In this document: piece by piece, positions 8,573 through 15,922 of the stretch | Layout of the letters: each line of letters begins with the position of its first letter | Position numbering within the stretch: position 1 is the first letter of the stretch | From: a virus | Direction: 5' to 3' (one strand) | IMG/VR virus record: IMGVR_UViG_3300037961_006162 | Coordinates: 1 to 59,055 of that record | DNA: 59,055 nucleotides | Notes under the pieces: generated by a model | What the model saw: only the letters and a program-made list of their open reading frames with translations | Databases searched by the model: none | What the model was told of the DNA's origin: nothing | Made by a program: the position numbers and the translations under genes

Positions 8573-9271
8573 TTAAATCCCGTATCTTCCTCTGAGTGCA
8601 TTAAAGTTTTGTTCAATTTCTGCAGTTGTCAATGCTTTATTATCATATGCTTTTATACTGGCAATTTTTCCATTAAATCTTTGATCAAAACTTAAAGTTT
8701 GATTGAACATACCAATACCAATAGCAACAGTGCTCCCATACAATGAGGATGACGGATTTGATGAGTGAACTTCAGTTTTATTTTGATACATTTTAATAGT
8801 TGTTCCATTATATGTTACAACCAATTGATACCAAGTAGAATTAGAAAGTGCAGTATCCGATGCAATTGTAACCGCACTGCTTCTAGTAGATGATGTCCAA
8901 TACACAAACCTAACTTTACTATCACTATTTGTTACTTTCCATTGCCATCCATTACCATCATTATTCCCCGAATCTTGTGTAAATAATTGCCCTTCAGTAC
9001 CGTCATGAGAATTTCCTGTTCTATTAATCCACATTTCCATACTAAAACTTCCTCCAGTAAGGTTTATTCCTGAAAGAGTATTATCAGATGTAGAAGTTAT
9101 AGTAAATGATTCTCCAGTATTGTGAGTATTATTTGATATTGAAGCATTATTAGAGGAACCACTAAGATCTGTCCATGTGGATCCACTACCACTATAAGAT
9201 TTTGTATTGGCAGCATCAAGACATAATACAAGATTATCAGTAATTATTTGTGGTGAATGTCCGAGTCCCAT
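8573..9271 (-). CDS. LamG/concanavalin A-like lectin-fold virion protein
   Basis: 232 residues forming one LamG-like (Laminin_G_3 type) beta-sandwich: SFSMEMWINRTG, WYQLVVTYNGTTIKMYQNK and NGKIASIKAYDNKAL are the diagnostic strands. It starts MGLGHSPQIITDNLVLCLDAAN and ends LTTAEIEQNFNALRGRYGI. Both ends are shared with the two genes upstream (9271-10023 and the C-terminal half of 10023-11618), so these are tandem paralogues. It overlaps the neighbour by 1 nt. A carbohydrate-binding appendage role is inferred from the fold; such domains commonly bind host surface glycans. Confidence 0.8.
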   Translation of the reverse strand: MGLGHSPQIITDNLVLCLDAANTKSYSGSGSTWTDLSGSSNNASISNNTHNTGESFTITSTSDNTLSGINLTGGSFSMEMWINRTGNSHDGTEGQLFTQDSGNNDGNGWQWKVTNSDSKVRFVYWTSSTRSSAVTIASDTALSNSTWYQLVVTYNGTTIKMYQNKTEVHSSNPSSSLYGSTVAIGIGMFNQTLSFDQRFNGKIASIKAYDNKALTTAEIEQNFNALRGRYGI

Positions 9272-10023
9272 TAGAGTCCAAACCTCGCTTTATAAACATT
9301 GAAATTTTGTGACACTTCTGTTGCGGTTAGTGCCTTATTGTATATCCGAACAGTAGATAAGTATCCATTAAATTGAGAAGCATCTTCGGATGGTATAGGA
9401 TTTTGAGTGGTCATTCTGTACCGACCAAAATCAGTAACTATGGAATCTGGAAGTGTATAACTTCTAGTCTTAGTTCCCTGCAAACTATTATTAAGATAAA
9501 AATTTACATTAGAACCATCCCAAGTACCAACAAGATGATACCAGGTATTGAGTGAAACTGTACTAGAAGTATCAATGGTGCCAGAAGCAGCGCCACCTAA
9601 TCTGAACTGAATATAATTACCAGAAGTTTTAAAATCAAATCTTAAACTACTTCCACCACCTTGAATTATAAATGAACTATCACCATCATCTCCAGTCATA
9701 CTAGTAAGTCTTACCCATGCCTCTAGAGTTAATGAATTATTTGCATAAAATCCTGTAATGTTTCCACATTCAAAACGATCATTATATCCATCAAAAAGAA
9801 AAGAACCATTACCAACACTACTAGAATAAGTAGGACCATACTTGATTGCATTATTACCTGTGGTTAAATTGAACCAAGTAGTTCCAAATCCACCATTAGA
9901 TAAAGAACTTGAAACACCTGCATCAAGATTCAATAAAAGATTGTCTTGAACTACTGCTTGTTTGGCAGCAAATGTTGGATTGGAATCAATCCACCATCTT
10001 TGTGGTCCAGAAATGATAGCCAT
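9271..10023 (-). CDS. LamG/concanavalin A-like lectin-fold virion protein
   Basis: 250 residues, a second LamG-like domain: NSLTLEAWVRLTSM, WYHLVGTWDGSNVNFYLNN and NGYLSTVRIYNKALTATEV are the core strands. The end LTATEVSQNFNVYKARFGL matches the ends of both neighbours. It differs in its N-terminus (IISGPQRWWIDSNPTFAAKQAVVQD), which replaces the shorter lead of its paralogues. It overlaps both neighbours by single bases, so the three are one translationally coupled set. Probable adhesin or fibre tip module. Confidence 0.8.
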   Translation of the reverse strand: MAIISGPQRWWIDSNPTFAAKQAVVQDNLLLNLDAGVSSSLSNGGFGTTWFNLTTGNNAIKYGPTYSSSVGNGSFLFDGYNDRFECGNITGFYANNSLTLEAWVRLTSMTGDDGDSSFIIQGGGSSLRFDFKTSGNYIQFRLGGAASGTIDTSSTVSLNTWYHLVGTWDGSNVNFYLNNSLQGTKTRSYTLPDSIVTDFGRYRMTTQNPIPSEDASQFNGYLSTVRIYNKALTATEVSQNFNVYKARFGL

Positions 10024-11618
10024 TAGATTCCATACCTCTTTCTAAGTGCTTTGAAGTTTTGTTCGATTTCTGATGCTGTCAGTACTCGCTCATAAAAACT
10101 ACATCCACCAAGTGATCCATCAAAAGTGTGATAGTTACTAGATGCTTTGTGTAATATTTTAAAGAATCTTGCATTTGATCCTGAACCAGAATATGCACCA
10201 CCACCAGTATGAGATGCATCTAAACTACCATTCAAATAAATTTGCTTTTCATATGTGCTGTTGTTCAGTGTATAAACAATATTGTACCAAGTACCTGTAG
10301 ATATAGTAGCATTTCCTGTTAAATCATCAGAAGTTAAACCAAAAAACAATTTGTTACTATTATAATACCTAGAAGATAAAAGAAGTCCTTGTCTTGTAGC
10401 ATTAGTTCCATGAGTGAATAATGTATAATATTGATTAGAAGATGCTCCAAGAGTATCAAATTTAACCCAAAAACTAGCTGTCCAATTTCCTTGCAAAAAT
10501 GAATCTGTAAATACAGAATTATCTGTCATAATACCATAAGTACCATCAATATCGAAAGCAGAAGAAACTCCATCACTCACATATGATGATTTGCCAAATG
10601 TTGCTTCGGTTCTATTATTACTAAAAGTTATATTATTAATTCTAGAAGATGTAGATGCATCTCCTGCTTCTTCTGGATATTTTCTACCAAATCCCCAAAC
10701 AATTCTAGCAGCACCGGGAGCACCATTACCACCTGGTTCCTCATCAGTATTCCATCCGGCACCACCGCCACCACCACCTCCATAATTTCCACCATTTCCT
10801 GCCACTCCAGTAAAACTAGAACCAAATGTACCATTACTGCCACCAGAACCACCAATTCCACCATTTGGTGTTGGTGGTGAGCCGCCGGATCCTGATCTAT
10901 TTTGAGAAAGTAATCCAACACCTCCTCCACCTCCACCACCAGCTTTAGGAAAACTATCACTTCCTCCACCGCCACCTGCACCACCAGAACCACCATATCC
11001 ACCTATTGATGTTGAGGAAGATGCACCTGCTCCACCATTGCCAGCGTATCCACCAGCACCTCCACCTCCGCCACCATCTCCTCTTGTATTATCGGTAGCC
11101 TCTCCGCCAGCACCACCAGTTCCGCCACCATCTCTTTGCGGTCCACTACTAGGACCACCACCGCCACCAGATCCAGGTATTCCATGAGTGCCTTTGCCGC
11201 CACCACCTCCATGTAAAAGTACTGTACTACCTCTCCTTATTTGTGAAGAACCACCATTAGAACCAGCACCTGCAGGAGCAGATCCACCGCCACCACCAGT
11301 ACCAATAATAATTGTTAGGGTTTCTCCAGGTGTTACTGTAAAAGTTCCGTATGAAAGGCCTCCTCCACCTCCACCACAACCACCTTCTTCATCATTATTT
11401 CCATTACTATCTCCACCAGCACCTCCTCCACCTGCACCCACTACAACAGCAGAGACTTGTGTTACTCCATCAGGTACAGTCCAAGTGCTAGTTCCTGTTG
11501 AAGTAAATAACTGTTGTCCAAATGTACCTTCACTCGAATTATATGACTTTACATTTGCAGCATCAATACAAAATGCAAGTCCAATAGTAACCGTTTTTGG
11601 ATTATATCCAACTGCCAT
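10023..11618 (-). CDS. Glycine-rich plus LamG virion protein
   Basis: 531 residues in two parts. Residues ~25-310 are a glycine-rich domain starting FTSTGTSTWTVPDGVTQVSA, followed by long GGGG runs and YGTFTVTPGETLTIIIGTGG; the same architecture occurs at 14591-15886. Such glycine-rich domains in phage adhesins often fold as polyglycine-II sandwiches (established for T-even gp38-type adhesins; applying it here is inference). Residues ~340-531 are a LamG-like domain (GNWTASFWVKFDTLG, WYNIVYTLNNSTYEKQIYLN) ending EIEQNFKALRKRYGI like its two neighbours. A late promoter is at 11639-11646. Confidence 0.8.
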   Translation of the reverse strand: MAVGYNPKTVTIGLAFCIDAANVKSYNSSEGTFGQQLFTSTGTSTWTVPDGVTQVSAVVVGAGGGGAGGDSNGNNDEEGGCGGGGGGLSYGTFTVTPGETLTIIIGTGGGGGSAPAGAGSNGGSSQIRRGSTVLLHGGGGGKGTHGIPGSGGGGGPSSGPQRDGGGTGGAGGEATDNTRGDGGGGGGAGGYAGNGGAGASSSTSIGGYGGSGGAGGGGGSDSFPKAGGGGGGGVGLLSQNRSGSGGSPPTPNGGIGGSGGSNGTFGSSFTGVAGNGGNYGGGGGGGAGWNTDEEPGGNGAPGAARIVWGFGRKYPEEAGDASTSSRINNITFSNNRTEATFGKSSYVSDGVSSAFDIDGTYGIMTDNSVFTDSFLQGNWTASFWVKFDTLGASSNQYYTLFTHGTNATRQGLLLSSRYYNSNKLFFGLTSDDLTGNATISTGTWYNIVYTLNNSTYEKQIYLNGSLDASHTGGGAYSGSGSNARFFKILHKASSNYHTFDGSLGGCSFYERVLTASEIEQNFKALRKRYGI

Positions 11619-11638
11619 TATCTTTCAATATTTTCTTA

Positions 11639-11646
11639 TATTTATC
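11639..11646 (-). promoter_or_regulatory. Candidate T4-type late promoter (GATAAATA)
   Basis: The minus strand reads TTGATAAATATAAG. The element overlaps the stop region of the small coiled-coil gene at 11645 and lies 21 nt before the ATG at 11618. It would drive the Gly-rich/LamG cluster. Confidence 0.6.
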
Positions 11647-11833
11647 AATATTCGTCAGAATTTTTTATTGTTCTTTTTGACTTCTTTTCTAATTCTGATA
11701 TTTTTTCATTCAATGATTCTATAGTTTGTCTATATTTTAACTCTCTTGCTTCTAGTGCGACATTTTGATTTATGAAATCAAAAAGTTTAGCTTGATAAAC
11801 AGAAATCAAATTCTTATAATCTTGTTCATCCAT
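11645..11833 (-). CDS. Small coiled-coil protein (unknown function)
   Basis: About 62 residues from MDEQDYKNLISVYQAKLFDF. The C-terminal half is a predicted coiled coil rich in Glu/Lys/Leu (ESLNEKISELEKKSKRTI). An ATG at 11851 would add six residues but overlaps the upstream gene by 14 nt; I prefer 11833, just after that gene's stop at 11838, although the GGAG signal lies rather far away. It may be a small chaperone or linker for the adjacent fibre proteins, as T4 uses small coiled-coil proteins for fibre assembly; that is only inference. No family recognised. Confidence 0.6.
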   Translation of the reverse strand: MDEQDYKNLISVYQAKLFDFINQNVALEARELKYRQTIESLNEKISELEKKSKRTIKNSDEY

Positions 11834-11837
11834 AATA

Positions 11838-13595
11838 TCAGAATGCTCCACAATCTATCGTTGCATTATTGATGACTACTTCATTATTAGTACAACCAAT
11901 AACCTCTACAGCAGAACCAGTGCATCCATTTACATATAAAGAAGCAACTTCCAATGCGCCACTAGTGTTATTAGTAAGAACTCCAGTATTTTCTGAAACA
12001 TCGGCAGAAACAACAATTCTTGAAACACTATCATCCCAGTATACTGCTGCCTTTTTAGCAACACCACCAGGACCAGCAGTAAAGTAATTTAAAAGAATAC
12101 CAACATCCTTATTCAGATCACTTCCTGGAGCACTACCACTAACTGTACCAAGATCAAGAAGTTGATCATCAATTGTTGAAATTGTACTTTTGACAGTTGT
12201 AGTGCTGCCATTAACAATTAAATTGCCACCAACAGTTAGATGATTTCCAATAGTAACATCATTGGGAAGACCGATCGTAATGGTCTGGTTTGATGCTACG
12301 GTCTCAATCTCATTAGCAGTACCAGCAATCGTAAGTGATTGAGAATCCAAATCAACTGCACCAGTTCCAGAATCACCGGCAACATCGAGATCTTGTGCTG
12401 TTACTTGGGAGTCAACATATGCTTTAATTGACTGTTGAGTTGCTAGAGCATCTGCTCTATCAGATGTCATAGCATCTTCATCAAGAATTGCTGTAACAGC
12501 AACTCCAGCCATACTTAAATTACTGATTGTAAGAAGATTGGAACTAGGATTGTATGTAATGCCAGCATCAGTTTTAACACTTTCTTGAGTTTCAGACGCA
12601 TTATTAGAATCTACAAATGTAATATAGTGCGCTTGATCAATATCAGTACTCGCTACTGCAACAGAAGATCCACCATCAGATGTTACTGTAACAATGCCTG
12701 ACGATAATGCAGAAACATTCAGTCCAGATCCAAAATCAATTGTTCCTGCAGATCCGACAACTGAACCAGAATCTTTAACTGGAACTAAAATTGGTGTTGG
12801 TGTGCCAGTAACAGTAACAACACCAGCAGAAGCTGGACTTACTGTGAGGTTAGCACCAAAGTCAATTGTCCCTGCAGCTCCTATAAGAGTGCCATTATCC
12901 TCAATAATGATTGAGGATCCTCCACCCCCACCACCAGAGATAAGATTTGTACTAATAGAAGTAATTCTTCCATTAGAAACCGTGATTGATGGTGATACTG
13001 AAGAACTACCATAGGTTCCATCTGGAACAGTAACTGTTCCAGTCAGGCCAATACCTGATCCTGTGAATGTTGTAGCAGTGAGAGCATTACCAACAATTAC
13101 ATTATCTCGAAGTCCAATTTGAATTTGGTCATCAGATACTGTAGTTTCTATCTCATTTACCGTACCTGCAAAGGTTAATGTATCTCCAGTACTAAAAGCA
13201 TCATTAGATCCATTATCAGCAGCAAGAGTAAATGATGATGCTGCAGGTGATGCGAATGTTAAATTTCCTGCGCCATCAGTTTTTAAAACATCATTTGCAT
13301 TACCATCAGTTCCAGGCATTGTATAAGTTACAATGCCAGAAAGAGTATTTGGCGATTTAAGTGTAATATAATCCGTTCCGCTATTTGTTCCCTCTACAAG
13401 GTTAACGCCACTACCAACCGTTGTTGAGTTTACCGACCAATATCTTCCAGAACCTACAAACTGGTTATTTGATACTTCTGATGTAAGACCCACATAAAAA
13501 TCATAACTATCTGTAGTAAATCCAGGTTCTCCAGCTCTTAATCCAGGAAGATTTGCAAGAAGACCTCTTTTTACCTGAAGAATAGGAGCAGCCAT
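11838..13595 (-). CDS. Tail-fibre-like virion protein
   Basis: 585 residues. The N-terminus AAPILQVKRGLLANLPGLRAG, followed by GEPGFTTDSYDFYVG, is the common fibre N-terminal motif (compare LKRSSVQGKIPTSDQLPLGE in 6904-8505). The body is repetitive beta sequence with near-repeats such as GTIDFGANLTVSPASAGVVT and GTIDFGSGLNVSALSSGIVT. The tail has two Cys-containing turns (NGCTGSAVEVIGCTNNEV) and ends IDCGAF, a Gly-x-Phe terminus like those of the two small genes upstream. A perfect TATAAATA late promoter lies 30 nt before the start. Confidence 0.75.
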   Translation of the reverse strand: MAAPILQVKRGLLANLPGLRAGEPGFTTDSYDFYVGLTSEVSNNQFVGSGRYWSVNSTTVGSGVNLVEGTNSGTDYITLKSPNTLSGIVTYTMPGTDGNANDVLKTDGAGNLTFASPAASSFTLAADNGSNDAFSTGDTLTFAGTVNEIETTVSDDQIQIGLRDNVIVGNALTATTFTGSGIGLTGTVTVPDGTYGSSSVSPSITVSNGRITSISTNLISGGGGGGSSIIIEDNGTLIGAAGTIDFGANLTVSPASAGVVTVTGTPTPILVPVKDSGSVVGSAGTIDFGSGLNVSALSSGIVTVTSDGGSSVAVASTDIDQAHYITFVDSNNASETQESVKTDAGITYNPSSNLLTISNLSMAGVAVTAILDEDAMTSDRADALATQQSIKAYVDSQVTAQDLDVAGDSGTGAVDLDSQSLTIAGTANEIETVASNQTITIGLPNDVTIGNHLTVGGNLIVNGSTTTVKSTISTIDDQLLDLGTVSGSAPGSDLNKDVGILLNYFTAGPGGVAKKAAVYWDDSVSRIVVSADVSENTGVLTNNTSGALEVASLYVNGCTGSAVEVIGCTNNEVVINNATIDCGAF

Positions 13596-13624
13596 TTTAT
13601 CCCAGATAGAGGTTTATTTTTTAT

Positions 13625-13632
13625 TATTTATA
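13625..13632 (-). promoter_or_regulatory. T4-type late promoter, exact TATAAATA
   Basis: An exact match to the T4 late -10 octamer on the minus strand, between the stop at 13648 and the ATG at 13595, with a 30-nt gap to the start codon. This is one of two exact octamer copies in an intergenic position (the other is on the plus strand at 45967). Confidence 0.7.
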
Positions 13633-13647
13633 TTTCTTATAGAAGGG

Positions 13648-13884
13648 CTAAAATCCCCCACCATCAAAATCATAATCAAAGGCTTGGAGATCTCCAAGTT
13701 CTTGTTCTACCTGATCAATAAAATCTTCTGGAATAGGAGTTTCTGTAGATTTGATAAGAACATCATCAACTGATACTACTTCAAATTTATCAGTTGTAGC
13801 ATTATATTTTAATACATATTTATTTTTAGTACTATCAAGAGGTGATACGTTTGCGTCTGATAAGTCTCTTACTCTAGTTGACAT
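13648..13884 (-). CDS. Small virion-cluster protein, paralogue of its upstream neighbour
   Basis: 78 residues. The core NATTDKFEVVSVDDVLIKS, then IPEDFIDQVEQELGDL, aligns with SDNDKFILVTPDSMLLTS and LPDAFIEQIGDEI in the 104-residue neighbour, so the pair is a tandem duplication. It ends DGGGF. Start and upstream stop overlap by one base (TAATG), with the upstream GGAGCATTC acting as ribosome-binding site. Probably a small fibre or collar component. No named family known to me. Confidence 0.7.
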   Translation of the reverse strand: MSTRVRDLSDANVSPLDSTKNKYVLKYNATTDKFEVVSVDDVLIKSTETPIPEDFIDQVEQELGDLQAFDYDFDGGGF

Positions 13885-14198
13885 TAGAATGCTCCTGCAT
13901 CAAGATTACCTGAAGCAACAGTAATTTCATCTCCGATCTGTTCAATGAAAGCATCTGGTAAATCATTGTCATCAACTGATGTCAACAACATAGAATCTGG
14001 TGTAACCAATATAAACTTATCATTATCACTATCATACGAAACAATCGAACCATCATCAGAACTATCTAAAGTCCCAAAAGCAGTATCACCCATTTCTCTA
14101 ATTGTGGATGGTTGTCTTGTCGTACTGACAGTTACTTTTGCTGATGTTTTTCTTTTTGTTACAGTACCTGAAGAGTCTGATTTTCTAACTAATGGCAT
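13884..14198 (-). CDS. Small virion-cluster protein, paralogue of its downstream neighbour
   Basis: 104 residues. A basic, Ser/Thr-rich N-terminus (KSDSSGTVTKRKTSAKVTVS) precedes the same core found in the 78-residue neighbour. It ends NLDAGAF. The last codons GGA GCA TTC TAA TG double as the Shine-Dalgarno and overlap the ATG of the next gene. It lies 5 nt downstream of the 112-residue BppU-like gene. Function unknown; structural role inferred from context. Confidence 0.7.
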   Translation of the reverse strand: MPLVRKSDSSGTVTKRKTSAKVTVSTTRQPSTIREMGDTAFGTLDSSDDGSIVSYDSDNDKFILVTPDSMLLTSVDDNDLPDAFIEQIGDEITVASGNLDAGAF

Positions 14199-14203
14199 AA
14201 GAC

Positions 14204-14542
14204 TTAATTGGTAGTGATTCCTGCTGTCACAAAAGCCATACCCTCAACTAATCTTGAAACAGCACCTGATGGAGAAACCAATCTTACATCATAAACATGT
14301 CTACCAGGTGTTAGTCCAACAGTAGTTCCAGATGTCATTGCAATAGAAACTTCACCCACACCAGATACAATACTCACCGAAAATGAAGTTGAGGTAGTTG
14401 CCCCTGGGTGTTTTTTTAAAATGGCAGCACCAGTGTAACCAGCAAGATTTGATAGAGATCCATCAGATTCTGTCGAAACAAAAGTTTCTGAAAAATCTGA
14501 ACCTTGTGGGATAGAAATATTAAAAACTGGATTAACTGCCAT
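14204..14542 (-). CDS. BppU N-domain-like baseplate/fibre protein
   Basis: 112 residues, a single beta-sandwich. The opening FNISIPQGSDFSETFVS and the closing LTPGRHVYDVRLVSPSGAVSRLVEGMAFV resemble the N-terminal domain of baseplate upper proteins (BppU/DUF2479 type) and small proteins found beside phage fibres. In that family the domain attaches receptor-binding proteins to the baseplate. The assignment rests on motif resemblance alone. A late-type promoter lies 21 nt upstream. Confidence 0.6.
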   Translation of the reverse strand: MAVNPVFNISIPQGSDFSETFVSTESDGSLSNLAGYTGAAILKKHPGATTSTSFSVSIVSGVGEVSIAMTSGTTVGLTPGRHVYDVRLVSPSGAVSRLVEGMAFVTAGITTN

Positions 14543-14562
14543 TATTCAAATATATTTTTAAC

Positions 14563-14570
14563 TATTTATT
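14563..14570 (-). promoter_or_regulatory. Candidate T4-type late promoter (AATAAATA)
   Basis: The minus strand reads AATAAATAG in the short gap between the stop at 14591 and the ATG at 14542. It would start the group 14204, 13884, 13648. Confidence 0.55.
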
Positions 14571-14590
14571 ATTTGATAGTCTGAATAAAT

Positions 14591-15886
14591 TTATTCTGAT
14601 CCAAACGTGGTGTTATATTCGGGGAAAGATCTACCCGTCTCAACACCTGCTGTTGGGTTTCCACCAAATATAATTCTTACAACACCATTGGCACCATGAC
14701 CTCCGGTTTGTCCAATTGTGATTGTATCATCATGAGCATAATGTGTTGCTCCACCTCCTCCTCCACCAAATTGTCCTCCTTCTCCACCCCTGGTCGTTGT
14801 CCAACCGATAGTATCTCCGTTTGAATGAAATGGGGGAGTTTCGTGTGCCGTTCTTCCACCTAAGTAAATGTATCCAGAAGAACCACCATACTCACCAAGA
14901 CTTGTATCATATAATGTGCTGGTGGGGGTCCGACCTGAACCACCTTCTCCTGGGTGACCTCCATCTCCACCATTTTTGGTCTGATCATAAGTACCGTTAT
15001 AATCACGATATGGGTGATAAACACCGACTCCACCCCCACCATTAGAATGTGCCTGTATCAAATTGCCAGCCCCATAAATGTTATGTCTATCATATCCACC
15101 TCCACTTCCACCACCAAAGGTAGAACCAAAACCATCACCATTCTGACCAGCGTTGTTAGAACCACCTGAACCTAGTCCAACATGGAGGGCAGGGTCCGAT
15201 CCGTAAGAATATCCACCTGCACCACCTCCTCCACCACCTTCATTCCACCATTCACCATCACCACCACTACCTCCTGTCTGCCCACCTTCTCTTTCTGTTC
15301 CCCCAGTACTTCCACCACTACCACCATCAGCATCAGTTGAATAAGTGTTATGAATACCTGCTCTACCGCCCCCACCTTCAAGAAGAACTGTAGCACCTCT
15401 GAGTATCTTAGAATCTCCCCCATGTTGACCACTTCCAGCAGCAGCACGTAAACCTTGAGGTTTGAATAAATCCCCACCAGTACCTCCATAACCAACTCGA
15501 ATTGTCAACGTTTCTCCAGGAGTAACTGAAAATGTTCCGTAAGCAAGTCCACCACCTCCTCCACCACCTCCGCCAGTCTCCGCGTAATTGTTAGGAATAC
15601 TTGAATGTGCGGCCCCATACTGATTTGGGAAGGTCTCACCATCAAGATCTCTTTTATTATGACTTGCTGAGGCACCACCTCCCCCACCAACACAAACAGC
15701 AGAGATATATGTTACTCCATTGGGAACAACAAATGTATCAGACAAATATTGAGAACTATCCGTATCAGTGTTGAAGTTGCTACCATCCGCAATATAAACA
15801 GCATGACCCATTGGGTGAGGCCCACCTGTATGGGTATCTCCAGAAAATCCAAGTTTAAGGTGATATGAATTTGAAATTGGTGACAT
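14591..15886 (-). CDS. Glycine-rich adhesin-like virion protein
   Basis: 431 residues, dominated by glycine runs. After a ~45-residue lead comes YLSDTFVVPNGVTYISAVCV, matching the start of the Gly-rich domain in 10023-11618, then YGTFSVTPGETLTIRVGYGG and many GGSGG blocks alternating with Asn/Thr/His-rich loops. It has no LamG domain. The composition suggests a polyglycine-II adhesin-like fold presenting variable loops (inference from T-even gp38-type adhesins). Start: ATG with CGGAGA upstream. Confidence 0.7.
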   Translation of the reverse strand: MSPISNSYHLKLGFSGDTHTGGPHPMGHAVYIADGSNFNTDTDSSQYLSDTFVVPNGVTYISAVCVGGGGGASASHNKRDLDGETFPNQYGAAHSSIPNNYAETGGGGGGGGGLAYGTFSVTPGETLTIRVGYGGTGGDLFKPQGLRAAAGSGQHGGDSKILRGATVLLEGGGGRAGIHNTYSTDADGGSGGSTGGTEREGGQTGGSGGDGEWWNEGGGGGGAGGYSYGSDPALHVGLGSGGSNNAGQNGDGFGSTFGGGSGGGYDRHNIYGAGNLIQAHSNGGGGVGVYHPYRDYNGTYDQTKNGGDGGHPGEGGSGRTPTSTLYDTSLGEYGGSSGYIYLGGRTAHETPPFHSNGDTIGWTTTRGGEGGQFGGGGGGATHYAHDDTITIGQTGGHGANGVVRIIFGGNPTAGVETGRSFPEYNTTFGSE

Positions 15887-15922
15887 ATTTTTTTCTCCGA
15901 TTATGTTACAAATAAAAATAAA

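Noticed and set aside
10740-11420. Dense short repeats (CCACCACCT type) that might look like a repeat array
   Set aside because: They are in-frame glycine codons of an adhesin-like domain; no regular spacer length or conserved direct repeat, so not a CRISPR array.
11188-11724. 178-codon plus-strand ORF, proline-rich
   Set aside because: It is the reverse complement of the glycine-rich region of the 10023-11618 gene: glycine codons read backwards give proline. No promoter or ribosome site on the plus strand.
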